A DNA stretch of 60,846 nucleotides from an uncultured Alphaproteobacteria bacterium (GTDB lineage Bacteria; Pseudomonadota; Alphaproteobacteria; HIMB59; GCA-002718135). Position numbers and translations under genes: made by a program. Each line of letters starts with the position of its first letter. Within the stretch, counting starts at the first letter, position 1. The stretch is from assembly GCA_902518705.1 (NCBI GenBank), contig CABYHW010000006.1, forward strand, positions 1-60,846, given 5' to 3'. The notes beneath the pieces are model-generated. The model did no database searches and had not been told where the DNA came from. It was given only the letters and a program-made list of their open reading frames with translations. Shown here piece after piece: positions 23,932-32,682 of this stretch.

Positions 23932-24043
23932 ATAGGTCTTATATTTATATATCTCTCTAAGTCAATAAATCGTCATTTTTTAAATTAAATACTACTTTAT
24001 TTTGATTTATCGTAAGATAGTTTGTAAAGAAACGTGCGAAATT

Positions 24044-25393
24044 ATGAAAAATAAAGAATTAGACAATTTAAGAAGCAAAATTAATAACATTGATGATGAA
24101 ATTTTATCTTTATTATCTAATCGATCTAAAATTGTTTTACAAATAGGAAAACACAAAAAAGATAATTCAGTTGTTGATCTAAATAGAGAACAAAAAATTC
24201 TCGACAGATTAAGCTCTAAATTTACAGGATCTTATCCGAAAGATACTATTGTTAGACTTTGGAGAGAAATTTTTCAATCTTCTGAAAAACTTCAGAAGTT
24301 AACTAAAGAAAATATTCAATCAAAAAGATCTATAGAAAACATTAATGTTTATAAAGGTGGTAAGGCAAAGTTATATAACAATAAAAGAGTTATCAAACTT
24401 TCTTCAAATGAAAATCCCTATGGTGCTTCACCGAAAGTAATTGAATTGTTAGAAACAAAAAATATTAATCATGATTTACATAGATACCCAGAAATTGATG
24501 GATCATCATTAAGAGAAGCAATAGCTAAAAATTTTTCTATTGATAGTAACAGAATTATTCTTGGCTCTGGCTCAGATGAAGTTTTATTATTTGCAGCTTT
24601 AGCATTTTGTCAAGATGGTGATGAAATTCTCCATGCAAACCACGGCTTTGAGATGTATTCAATTGTGAGTAAAGTAGTTGGTGCAGTTCCAAAAAAAATT
24701 AAGGAAGATGTAAATTTCAATTTAAATATTGAAAATCTCATAGATCAAACAAATGACGCTACTAAAGTAATTTATATTGCATCGCCTAATAATCCAACTG
24801 GAACTTATTTGTCTAGAGATCAACTTGTTAAATTAATGAATAGTATTTCTAAAAATATTATAGTTGTTATAGACGGGGCATATGTCGAATATGTGCAAAA
24901 AGAGGATTATGATAAAGGATTTAGTTTAACGGATGAATATGAGAATATTATTTTAACAAGAACATTTTCAAAAACATATGGACTAGCAGCTTTAAGAGTA
25001 GGCTGGTGTTATACCAGTCAAAAAATAGCTGATATAATCAATAAAATAAAACCTCCTTTTAATACGACAACTATTTCACAGTCTCTTGCAATTAAAGCTT
25101 TGGAGGATAAAGAACATATTGAAAACTCTGTTAAATTAAATTCTGAAATTAAAGATTGGTTTGAAAAAGAGCTCAAACTTCTAAATATTAAAACCAGACA
25201 AACTGAGGGTAATTTTACTTTAATTGAAACTTCAGAAGAAGAAGCTGAGAAAATTAGTAATCATCTTATGAATGATGGCATTATTATAAGGCGTTTAAAT
25301 AGTTATAATCTGCCTAGTTTTTTGAGAATTAGTATTGGTACAAAAGAAGAAATGAATTTGACAGTTGAAAGTTTGAAGAAATTTAATGTCTAA
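24044..25393 (+). CDS. chorismate mutase (AroQ) fused to HisC-like aromatic aminotransferase
   Basis: Two-domain protein. Residues 1-90 are an AroQ chorismate mutase (LRSKINNIDDEILSLLSNR, QIGKHKKD, REQKILDRL). Residues ~100-449 are a fold-type I aminotransferase close to histidinol-phosphate/aromatic aminotransferases (SSNENPYGASP, RYPEIDGSSLREA, SPNNPTGT, PLP lysine ~Lys310 in TRTFSKTYGLAALRVGW). tyrA overlaps its end by 8 bp. The likely role is chorismate to prephenate, then transamination in Phe/Tyr synthesis; a dual HisC role is possible. The start at 24044 was chosen because the upstream ATG adds an unconserved 14 residues. No Shine-Dalgarno is obvious. Confidence 0.88.
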   Translation: MKNKELDNLRSKINNIDDEILSLLSNRSKIVLQIGKHKKDNSVVDLNREQKILDRLSSKFTGSYPKDTIVRLWREIFQSSEKLQKLTKENIQSKRSIENINVYKGGKAKLYNNKRVIKLSSNENPYGASPKVIELLETKNINHDLHRYPEIDGSSLREAIAKNFSIDSNRIILGSGSDEVLLFAALAFCQDGDEILHANHGFEMYSIVSKVVGAVPKKIKEDVNFNLNIENLIDQTNDATKVIYIASPNNPTGTYLSRDQLVKLMNSISKNIIVVIDGAYVEYVQKEDYDKGFSLTDEYENIILTRTFSKTYGLAALRVGWCYTSQKIADIINKIKPPFNTTTISQSLAIKALEDKEHIENSVKLNSEIKDWFEKELKLLNIKTRQTEGNFTLIETSEEEAEKISNHLMNDGIIIRRLNSYNLPSFLRISIGTKEEMNLTVESLKKFNV

Positions 25394-26297
25394 AATAACT
25401 TATGATTCAGCTTTAGTCATTGGTATGGGATTAATTGGATCATCTATAGCGAGGGCGCTCAAGGAAAAACAATTATCAGAAAAAATTTTTGCAATTGATA
25501 GAGATAGTGAGGTAATAAGTATTTCAAAAAATTTAAATCTTGTGGATGCAATAGAGAGTGATTTAAATAAATATAATCAACAATTTGATGTTATTTTTAT
25601 TTGTACACCTTTAAGTTCATATAGGGACATATTTAAGCAATTGAATAGCTATGTTAATGAAACAACACTAGTAACAGATGTTGGTTCAACAAAAGTAAGT
25701 GTTATAGAAGATTTTAAAGAATCAATTGATAATAAAAAAATTTTATTTGTTCCTGCTCACCCTATTGCTGGATTAGAGAAAAGTGGACCCGAATTTGGTT
25801 TTGCAAAGCTGTTTGAGAATAGGTATTGTATTTTGACACCAATAGAAAATCAGAGTGAGATAACAAAATCAATTTCAGATATTTGGGAGTCATTTGGAAT
25901 GAATATAGAAATCATGGAACCTAATCGTCATGACAGAGTACTAGCTATGACATCACATATTCCTCAACTCATTGCATATTCTGTCGTAGGAACTGCAACA
26001 GAGCTTGAATCTCAAATGAAAGATGAAGTAATTAAGTATTCAGCTGCAGGTTTTAGAGATTTCACAAGATTGGCAGGTAGTGATCCAGTAATGTGGCGTG
26101 ATGTTTATGAAAAAAATAAAGAAGCCGTTTTAGAAATGCTTGGCCGTTTTAGTGAAGATCTACTTACTTATCAAAAAGCAATAAGAAATAATGATTTAAA
26201 ATATTTGGAAGAAAAATTTATAAAATCAAAAGAAATTAGAAAAATTATTGAAGAGATTGGTCAAGCAGGAACTTTTGATCCCACAGAAAAGAATTAG
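25386..26297 (+). CDS. tyrA: prephenate/arogenate dehydrogenase
   Basis: NAD(P)-dependent oxidative decarboxylase of tyrosine synthesis. The Rossmann motif VIGMGLIGSSIARAL is at residues 11-25. TDVGSTK, PAHPIAGLEKSGPEF and the catalytic-site stretch MTSHIPQLIAY follow, then AAGFRDFTRLAGSDPVMW. 303 aa, a TyrA without fused chorismate mutase, since that domain is on the upstream fusion protein. It overlaps that gene by 8 bp, so the two are translationally coupled. Prephenate versus arogenate preference cannot be told. Confidence 0.93.
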   Translation: MSKITYDSALVIGMGLIGSSIARALKEKQLSEKIFAIDRDSEVISISKNLNLVDAIESDLNKYNQQFDVIFICTPLSSYRDIFKQLNSYVNETTLVTDVGSTKVSVIEDFKESIDNKKILFVPAHPIAGLEKSGPEFGFAKLFENRYCILTPIENQSEITKSISDIWESFGMNIEIMEPNRHDRVLAMTSHIPQLIAYSVVGTATELESQMKDEVIKYSAAGFRDFTRLAGSDPVMWRDVYEKNKEAVLEMLGRFSEDLLTYQKAIRNNDLKYLEEKFIKSKEIRKIIEEIGQAGTFDPTEKN

Positions 26298-27001
26298 TTA
26301 TCCAATAACAAATTTGAAGCAGTTTCTATTCTATTTTGAACTTCGTTTAATAAAATTTTTTTATCTAAACCTTCATCAATTGTCGGTAAAAATTTTATAG
26401 TAATTAATCCTTTTTCTAATACCCATGATTGTTTTGGCCAACATAAACCTGAATTTAAAGCTACAGGAAGGATTTTTCTTTTTGTATGATTATAAATTCC
26501 AATAAAACCTGTCTTATAGTCAGGTTTACTACCAGGCAGCTTTCTTGTTCCTTCGGGGAATATAATAATTGAAGATCCAAAAGATAATTTTGATTGAACT
26601 TTTTGTAACATATCTCTCATAGCTTTTGTCCCACCATCTCTATTAATCGCAACCATATTAGACTTGAATAAATATTGGCCAAAAATTGGTATAAAGAAAA
26701 GCTCTCTTTTATGGACAAAAAAACAATCTTTTAAATAGTAATAGAGTGCGAGTGTCTCAAATGTGGACTGATGTTTAGATGCAATTAAGACACTTTCATT
26801 TGGAATATTTTCTGAACCCTCAATTTTATGTTTGATATTACATATAAGATTAAGAAAAACAAAAATAACACGTATCCAAAGTTTGGTTGGATATTTAAGT
26901 AAATAACTTGGTAATAATAGAAAAGGTAGACACACAATACCCATCAACACAGTCCATATACTCAAGGAAATATAAAATATTATACTTTTTAAAATTAACA
27001 T
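26294..27001 (-). CDS. plsC: 1-acyl-sn-glycerol-3-phosphate acyltransferase
   Basis: Membrane-bound acyltransferase making phosphatidic acid. An N-terminal hydrophobic segment (about 5-35) is followed by the acyltransferase box, here His77-x4-Glu82 in KHQSTFE instead of the usual Hx4D. An IIFPEGTRK phosphate-binding motif (about 148-156) follows. Several alphaproteobacterial members also have Glu at this place, so loss of function is not implied. 235 aa. Its end overlaps tyrA by 4 bp, convergently. Confidence 0.88.
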   Translation of the reverse strand: MLILKSIIFYISLSIWTVLMGIVCLPFLLLPSYLLKYPTKLWIRVIFVFLNLICNIKHKIEGSENIPNESVLIASKHQSTFETLALYYYLKDCFFVHKRELFFIPIFGQYLFKSNMVAINRDGGTKAMRDMLQKVQSKLSFGSSIIIFPEGTRKLPGSKPDYKTGFIGIYNHTKRKILPVALNSGLCWPKQSWVLEKGLITIKFLPTIDEGLDKKILLNEVQNRIETASNLLLDN

Positions 27002-27051
27002 ACTTAATGATTTTGTTTTATATACTAGCCTGACTGATCTATATATAATTT

Positions 27052-27495
27052 ATGTTCATTGTTTGCTCTAATTGTGAATTCAAGTATTTAGTAAATTCTG
27101 CAGATCTTAAACCAAATGGTAGAATGGTTGAATGTGCAAATTGTAATCATCAATGGTTTCAAGAATTAGATGATACTGACATTTCAACATCAGTCCCATC
27201 TACAAAAAAAGAAGAATTAGATCAAAATTTAAAAAATAATAAACAAAAAGAAAAATTACAAAAAGGTCCAGTCAGAAATTTACCAAGTACAGTTGTAAGA
27301 CAAGACAAACCAAGTGTTATTAATTCAACCATAGTAATTGCTCTAGCTATAGTTGTAATTTTAGCAATATGGATTTATCGATCTTACGGTGTAAATACTT
27401 TTATTATTATTGATTTCTATATTAGGGAATTTTTCTTTAATTTAAATTTGATAATTTCAGACTTAGCTAAAATTATACACAATACTTTAAATTAG
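27052..27495 (+). CDS. MJ0042-type zinc-ribbon, single-pass membrane protein
   Basis: 147 aa. The N-terminal zinc ribbon has Cys5-x2-Cys8 and Cys28-x2-Cys31 (CSNCEFKY ... CANCNHQWF), the MJ0042 finger. A charged Lys/Gln-rich linker and one transmembrane helix (about residues 92-110) follow, with a short C-terminal part. This domain architecture is common in alphaproteobacteria, and the function is unknown. It is divergent from plsC (50 bp apart) and convergent with lysA, which ends on the next base. Confidence 0.8.
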   Translation: MFIVCSNCEFKYLVNSADLKPNGRMVECANCNHQWFQELDDTDISTSVPSTKKEELDQNLKNNKQKEKLQKGPVRNLPSTVVRQDKPSVINSTIVIALAIVVILAIWIYRSYGVNTFIIIDFYIREFFFNLNLIISDLAKIIHNTLN

Positions 27496-28737
27496 TTACA
27501 ACCAGCTAGGAATAATATCAGCTTCAATTATTTTCTCAATTTTTTCTGGAGAATAAATAATTGCATAATTATCTTTGTTTACTAAAATTTCAGAGGGCAG
27601 TGGCCTAGAGTTATAATTTGAAGACATTACTTTTCCATAAGCTCCTGTATTTTTTATAACCAGTAGATTGCCAATTTTTTGTTTAGCCAATTTAATATTT
27701 TTTAAAAAAACATCTGAACTTTCACAAATTGGACCAGCAATAGCATAATCCATAAATTCCTCTGATTTTACATGAATAGCTAATATTTCATGATGTGCAC
27801 CATACATGGCTGGTCGTATCAATGTATTCATTCCTGCATCAACAATTAAATAATTTATACCTCCATTATTTTTAATTGTAACAATAGAAGTAACCGTAAC
27901 TCCAGCCTCAGCAATTAAATACCGACCAGGCTCAAACGATAATTCATATTTTGTTTGCGTAAAACAATTATCAAGTTCTTCTTTTACCATCTCAATATTA
28001 AAGTCAGGATCAGAATCTTCATATTTAACATGAAAACCTCCACCCAAATCTACATGCTTGATATTAATACCTGATTCAATAAACTTATCTGCAGCCATTT
28101 TCATTTGAGAAAACGTATTTTTATATGCCTCAATTTTACTAATTTGACTTCCAATATGACAACTAATACCAACTAAATTTAAATTTTTACAACTTTTAAC
28201 TAATTTGATAATTTTATCTAAATTTTCAAATTCAATACCAAACTTATCAGTTTTTTTTCCTGTTGAAATTTTACTTAAAGTCTCACCATCAACATCTGGA
28301 TTAAGTCTAACACCAATATCAACGATTTTATTTTTTTCATTTGCTAAATTATCCAGTAGTTTTATTTCTTCTAAAGATTCAGTATTAATTAAACGTATAT
28401 TTTTATGCATAGCATAGAGTAGGTCTTGTTCAGATTTACCAACACCTTCAAAAATTATTTTATTCGGATCGAAACCAGCTTCCAAGGCCCTTTTTAATTC
28501 ACCAACTGACACTACATCTGCTCCAATATCTAACGAGTTCATTAATTTCAAAATAGCTTGATTTGAATTAGATTTAATTGAATAAAAAATATTGTTACCT
28601 AAAATTTCTTTAGTTTTATTTACTTGATTTATAATTTTTTCTTGTGAATACACATAAAAAGGTGTCTGACAAACTTTAACTAAGTCATCTAGAGAAGTAC
28701 CCTCAATATACGGGTCGTTATTTTTATAAGTTAACAT
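27496..28737 (-). CDS. lysA: diaminopimelate decarboxylase
   Basis: PLP enzyme making lysine from meso-diaminopimelate. 413 aa. The PLP lysine is Lys55 in YSIKSNSN (family YAxKAN), HIGSQ and DLGGG contact the phosphate, and the second-subunit cysteine is in GPICESSD. The C-terminal LVIKNTGAYGKVMSSNYNSRP is typical. It begins right after the lptM stop; the order argH-lptM-lysA is conserved in alphaproteobacteria. Confidence 0.96.
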   Translation of the reverse strand: MLTYKNNDPYIEGTSLDDLVKVCQTPFYVYSQEKIINQVNKTKEILGNNIFYSIKSNSNQAILKLMNSLDIGADVVSVGELKRALEAGFDPNKIIFEGVGKSEQDLLYAMHKNIRLINTESLEEIKLLDNLANEKNKIVDIGVRLNPDVDGETLSKISTGKKTDKFGIEFENLDKIIKLVKSCKNLNLVGISCHIGSQISKIEAYKNTFSQMKMAADKFIESGINIKHVDLGGGFHVKYEDSDPDFNIEMVKEELDNCFTQTKYELSFEPGRYLIAEAGVTVTSIVTIKNNGGINYLIVDAGMNTLIRPAMYGAHHEILAIHVKSEEFMDYAIAGPICESSDVFLKNIKLAKQKIGNLLVIKNTGAYGKVMSSNYNSRPLPSEILVNKDNYAIIYSPEKIEKIIEADIIPSWL

Positions 28738-28923
28738 TTATTCAGTATTTATAATAACGGATTGTTGACGTTTTTTCTCTTCCTCTAATTTCTTTAAACA
28801 TGCTTCATCACATGGATATGTAATTACGGATTTGTCTACTTGATCTTCAGGTAAACTTAAAGGACCAACTTTACCACAGCTAAAAGTAAACAACAAAAAT
28901 GATAATAATATTAATCTCATCAT
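28738..28923 (-). CDS. lptM: small lipoprotein, LptM-like
   Basis: 61 aa. The signal peptide and lipobox end at Cys16 (FTFSC), and the mature N-terminus CGKVGPLSLPED matches the CGxKGPLxLP pattern of LptM/YifL, which promotes oxidative maturation of the LPS translocon LptDE. The C-terminus is charged and helical. Start and stop interlock with argH (TAATG) and lysA. Function is inferred from the N-terminal pattern and the gene position. Confidence 0.8.
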   Translation of the reverse strand: MMRLILLSFLLFTFSCGKVGPLSLPEDQVDKSVITYPCDEACLKKLEEEKKRQQSVIINTE

Positions 28924-30305
28924 TATAAGTATTTTTTTATAACAAGTTTTATCATTTTTTTAGTAATTTCAGGAGCTGTACCCCCAAAACTTGATTTTGA
29001 TTTAATACTGTTAGTAGCTGATAGCACTTTTTTTGCGTCAGCTGTTATATTTTTGTCAAATTTTTTTAATTGATCAAGAGATAATGAATCTATGTTTCTA
29101 TTTTGTTTTGAACAATAAGAAACAATCTTTCCTGTAACAATATAAGCATCTCTAAATGAATATCTAAGTTTTTGAACCAACCAATTAGCCAAATCTGTAG
29201 CGGTTGCATTTGAATTATCAATCAACTCTTTCATTCTAGTTTTGTTGAATGTAGATTTTGATAAAATTTCATTCATAACTTTTATACACAAAGAAACATT
29301 GTCGTATGAATTAAATGTTATTTGTTTATCGTCTTGTAAGTCTTTATTATAAGACAGTGGTAACCCTTTAATAATATTAAGCATTGTACTTAAATTACTA
29401 ATGATAATACTTGTTTTTCCTCTAACAAGTTCTGCGCCATCAGGATTTTTTTTCTGAGGCATAATTGAACTGCCAGTTGAAAGATCATCTGGTAAATTTA
29501 TAAAATCAAATTGTTGATTTGACCAAAGTACTATTTCCTCTGCTATTTTTGATAAATGAACAGCAATTAATGATAGAACAAATAAAAATTCCATTACAAA
29601 GTCTCTATCTGAGACTGTATCCATGGCATTTTTTGTTGGCTCTCTAAAGCCTAACTCTTTAGATGTATATTTTCTATCAATAGGAAAAGAGGTGCCTGCA
29701 AGTGCAGCAGCTCCTAATGGGTTTTCATTAAGACGATATAAACAATCTTCAAGTCTTGTTCTGTCTCTACCAATCATTTCAACGTAAGCTAAAACATGAT
29801 GAGCCAATGTTATTGGTTGAGCAATCTGTAAATGAGTGTAACCTGGCATAATTGTTTCAGTATTTTTGGTTGCAATATTAATTAAAGTTCTCTGAAATTT
29901 TTTTAGTTCACTATCTAAAATTTTAGATTCTTTTTTAACCCATAATTTTAAATCAGTTACTACCTGATCATTTCTAGATCTTGCAGTATGAAGCTTTCCT
30001 GCAACTTTTCCAATTTTCTTAAATAATAAACTTTCTATGTTCATATGAATATCTTCAAGTTTTTTTGAAAATACAACCTTATTTTTTTCAATATCTCTTT
30101 CAATTGCTTTAAGCCCAGAGACTATTGCATTTTGTTCTCTTTTATTTATTATTTTTTGTTTACCGAGCATTCTAGCATGCGCTATTGACCCAGTAATATC
30201 TTCTTTATACAGACGTTTATCGATATCTATAGACGAATTAATTGCATCTAAAATCTCACTAGGTCCTTTTGAAAAATGGACATTTCTTGAAGGATTTTTT
30301 TTCAT
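28923..30305 (-). CDS. argH: argininosuccinate lyase
   Basis: Last step of arginine synthesis: cleaves argininosuccinate to arginine and fumarate. 460 aa, fumarase/aspartase superfamily. The signature GSSIMPQKKNP is at 278-288, and HTARSRNDQV and MPGYTHLQIAQP (His158) are present. First gene of an argH-lptM-lysA transcript; divergent from the beta-oxidation gene, 104 bp between starts. Confidence 0.96.
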   Translation of the reverse strand: MKKNPSRNVHFSKGPSEILDAINSSIDIDKRLYKEDITGSIAHARMLGKQKIINKREQNAIVSGLKAIERDIEKNKVVFSKKLEDIHMNIESLLFKKIGKVAGKLHTARSRNDQVVTDLKLWVKKESKILDSELKKFQRTLINIATKNTETIMPGYTHLQIAQPITLAHHVLAYVEMIGRDRTRLEDCLYRLNENPLGAAALAGTSFPIDRKYTSKELGFREPTKNAMDTVSDRDFVMEFLFVLSLIAVHLSKIAEEIVLWSNQQFDFINLPDDLSTGSSIMPQKKNPDGAELVRGKTSIIISNLSTMLNIIKGLPLSYNKDLQDDKQITFNSYDNVSLCIKVMNEILSKSTFNKTRMKELIDNSNATATDLANWLVQKLRYSFRDAYIVTGKIVSYCSKQNRNIDSLSLDQLKKFDKNITADAKKVLSATNSIKSKSSFGGTAPEITKKMIKLVIKKYL

Positions 30306-30409
30306 TTTGCGCGCCTATAAGAGATATTTATATTAATTTCCACTCTTATGCTTAAATTATTTTCATACGGCAAATTTTTCTTATATAAGCTCAGCTTTAT
30401 AGAACTCAT

Positions 30410-32644
30410 ATGAATATTAAAAAAGTAGTAGTAATAGGATCTGGCACTATGGGAAGTGGAATTGCAGCCCAAATAGCAAATGCTGGTATTGATGTAACTC
30501 TTCTAGACTTACCTTCAAAAGAAGGATCTAGAAACCAAATTACAGAAAACGCTAAAGAAAGAATTAAAAAATCACGACCCCCACTTTTAGTAGAAAAAAA
30601 CAAATCAGAATTAATTACGGTTGGAAATATTGAGGACGACTTTAATGAAGTCGCTGAAGCTGATTGGGTTGTGGAGGCTGTTGTTGAGAGAATAGATATT
30701 AAACACAACATTTATGATAAAATTCAGACTACAAGAAAGAACAATTCTATAATTTCATCTAATACATCTACAATTCCATTAAAAATTTTATCAGCAAATA
30801 TGTCAGACGAAATGAAAAAAAATTTCTGCATTACTCATTTTTTTAACCCAGTTCGTTATATGGCATTGCTTGAGATAGTAACTGAAGAAGTTAATGACAT
30901 TGAAAAAATAATTTTATTAAAACAATTTTGTGATGAAAAACTTGGTAAAGGTGTAATTATTTGTAACGACACCCCAGGATTTATCGGAAACAGAATTGGA
31001 GTTTATGCAATGCAAGTTGCTATGACTGAAGCTTTTAAAATGAAGATATCAATTGAAGAGGCCGATGCAGTATTTGGAAGACCTATGGGTATCCCAAAGA
31101 CTGGAATTTTTGGACTATACGATTTAATCGGTATTGATTTGATGGCTGATGTTTTAAAAAGTTTTATCAAAGAACTCCCAAAAGAAGATCCTTTCCATGA
31201 GGTTGCACAAGAGATTCCATTGGTCAGAAAACTTATTGAAACTGGGTATACAGGAAGAAAAGGTAAGGGTGGTTTTTATAGAATGAATAAATCTGATGGA
31301 AAAAAAATTCTTGAAGCTATTAATTTAGAAACTGGCCAGTATCACCCAAGTAAGAAAATTAATTTAGGTATTGGAGATAAAATTGACATATACAAACTTA
31401 CTCAAAGAAAAGACAAATACGGTGAATATGCAAAATCAATTCTGACAAAAGTAATTAGATATGCTGCATATTTAATTCCTGATGTATCATCAAAATATAT
31501 AGACATAGATGATGCACTAAGATTAGGTTTTAATTGGACTGTCGGCCCTTTTGAAATGCTTTCAAATATCGATACAAAAAATTTTATTGATCAAAATACT
31601 GATATTAAATTCTTTAAAGATTTAAAGGGAATTTTTGAATTTAACAAAAGACCTGGATATTTGGATTCAAGTATTGATAATTTAAGATCGTTAAATTTAC
31701 AAAAAACTTTTGAGAACCCTTCTGCTAATGTTAAAAATGCATCATCATATCAGGTTGTTGAATTTACTACTAAGGCAAACGCTTTAGATACTGACTCTAT
31801 GTTAGCTTTAAAAGAAGCTGCGCAAAATAATAAAAGTACAATTGTGATTAATGATGCAATGCAATTTTCTGCTGGTGTAAATTTAAATTATGTGATGGAA
31901 TTTGCTAAAAATAATGAATGGTCTAAAATTGAAAAATTTATAATTGATTTCCAACAAACGTGTAAAACAATAAAATATGCAGATAAGCCTTTTATTGCTG
32001 CGCCATCAGGCCTTGCTATTGGAGGTGGTTTTGAAGTGGTATTGCATTGTGACTACAATGTTGCTCATACAAATGTTGTTCTTGGACTAGTTGAATCTTT
32101 AGTTGGACTCATTCCTGCTGGTGGGGGTTGTAAAGAAATGTTGTGGCGTTGGTTACAAACTCCTGAAGGTAAAGAAAATTCTGAACATGCGTCTCTGAAA
32201 GTTTTTGATCTAATTGGTTATGCAATCACCGCTACTTCACCAAATGAAGCACTTCCAAATCAATTCTTTTTAGAAAAAGATAAGGTAGTAATAAACAGAG
32301 ACAGACAATTATCAACGGCTATCGATTTATTAAATACTATAGAGGGAGGATATGAAAAACCATCTCAACCTAAATTCAATTTAGGCGGTAGTGCTGTCAG
32401 AGATAAAATGTTTGAAAAACTTGAAGCACTATATAATGAAAATAAAATTTTAGACCACGGATTAGAAGTTGGTAAGCAAATTGCTTTTGTACTTAGTGGT
32501 GGAAACACAAATACTGATAATGAATTAAGTGAGGATGATCTTTATAATCTTGAATTAGAAGCTTTCATGAGACTTATCCAGATGTCTAAAACTCAAGAGC
32601 GAATAAAACATACACTTGAAACTGGAAAACCATTAGTAAATTAA
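30410..32644 (+). CDS. 3-hydroxyacyl-CoA dehydrogenase / enoyl-CoA hydratase fusion (FadN-like order)
   Basis: Beta-oxidation enzyme, 744 aa, with the dehydrogenase first and the hydratase last, as in FadN-type proteins and opposite to FadB. The Rossmann motif VVVIGSGTMGSGIAAQIANAG is near residues 5-25 (split signature), ITHFFNPVRYM and NDTPGFIGNR are dehydrogenase motifs, and ETGYTGRKGKGGF is in the C-terminal HAD part. The crotonase part (about 440-640) has GGGFEVVLHCD and GLVESLVGLIPAGGG, keeping both glutamates expected for hydration. First of four same-strand genes; the next starts 38 bp later behind AGGAGA. Confidence 0.9.
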   Translation: MNIKKVVVIGSGTMGSGIAAQIANAGIDVTLLDLPSKEGSRNQITENAKERIKKSRPPLLVEKNKSELITVGNIEDDFNEVAEADWVVEAVVERIDIKHNIYDKIQTTRKNNSIISSNTSTIPLKILSANMSDEMKKNFCITHFFNPVRYMALLEIVTEEVNDIEKIILLKQFCDEKLGKGVIICNDTPGFIGNRIGVYAMQVAMTEAFKMKISIEEADAVFGRPMGIPKTGIFGLYDLIGIDLMADVLKSFIKELPKEDPFHEVAQEIPLVRKLIETGYTGRKGKGGFYRMNKSDGKKILEAINLETGQYHPSKKINLGIGDKIDIYKLTQRKDKYGEYAKSILTKVIRYAAYLIPDVSSKYIDIDDALRLGFNWTVGPFEMLSNIDTKNFIDQNTDIKFFKDLKGIFEFNKRPGYLDSSIDNLRSLNLQKTFENPSANVKNASSYQVVEFTTKANALDTDSMLALKEAAQNNKSTIVINDAMQFSAGVNLNYVMEFAKNNEWSKIEKFIIDFQQTCKTIKYADKPFIAAPSGLAIGGGFEVVLHCDYNVAHTNVVLGLVESLVGLIPAGGGCKEMLWRWLQTPEGKENSEHASLKVFDLIGYAITATSPNEALPNQFFLEKDKVVINRDRQLSTAIDLLNTIEGGYEKPSQPKFNLGGSAVRDKMFEKLEALYNENKILDHGLEVGKQIAFVLSGGNTNTDNELSEDDLYNLELEAFMRLIQMSKTQERIKHTLETGKPLVN

Positions 32645-32682
32645 ATTAATTTCTTGTAGTATTTGATCCTTATAGGAGACAG

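Noticed and set aside
26756-26775. Loss of function in PlsC because the Hx4D box reads Hx4E
   Set aside because: Glu at this position recurs in alphaproteobacterial homologues, and the FPEGTR motif is intact.
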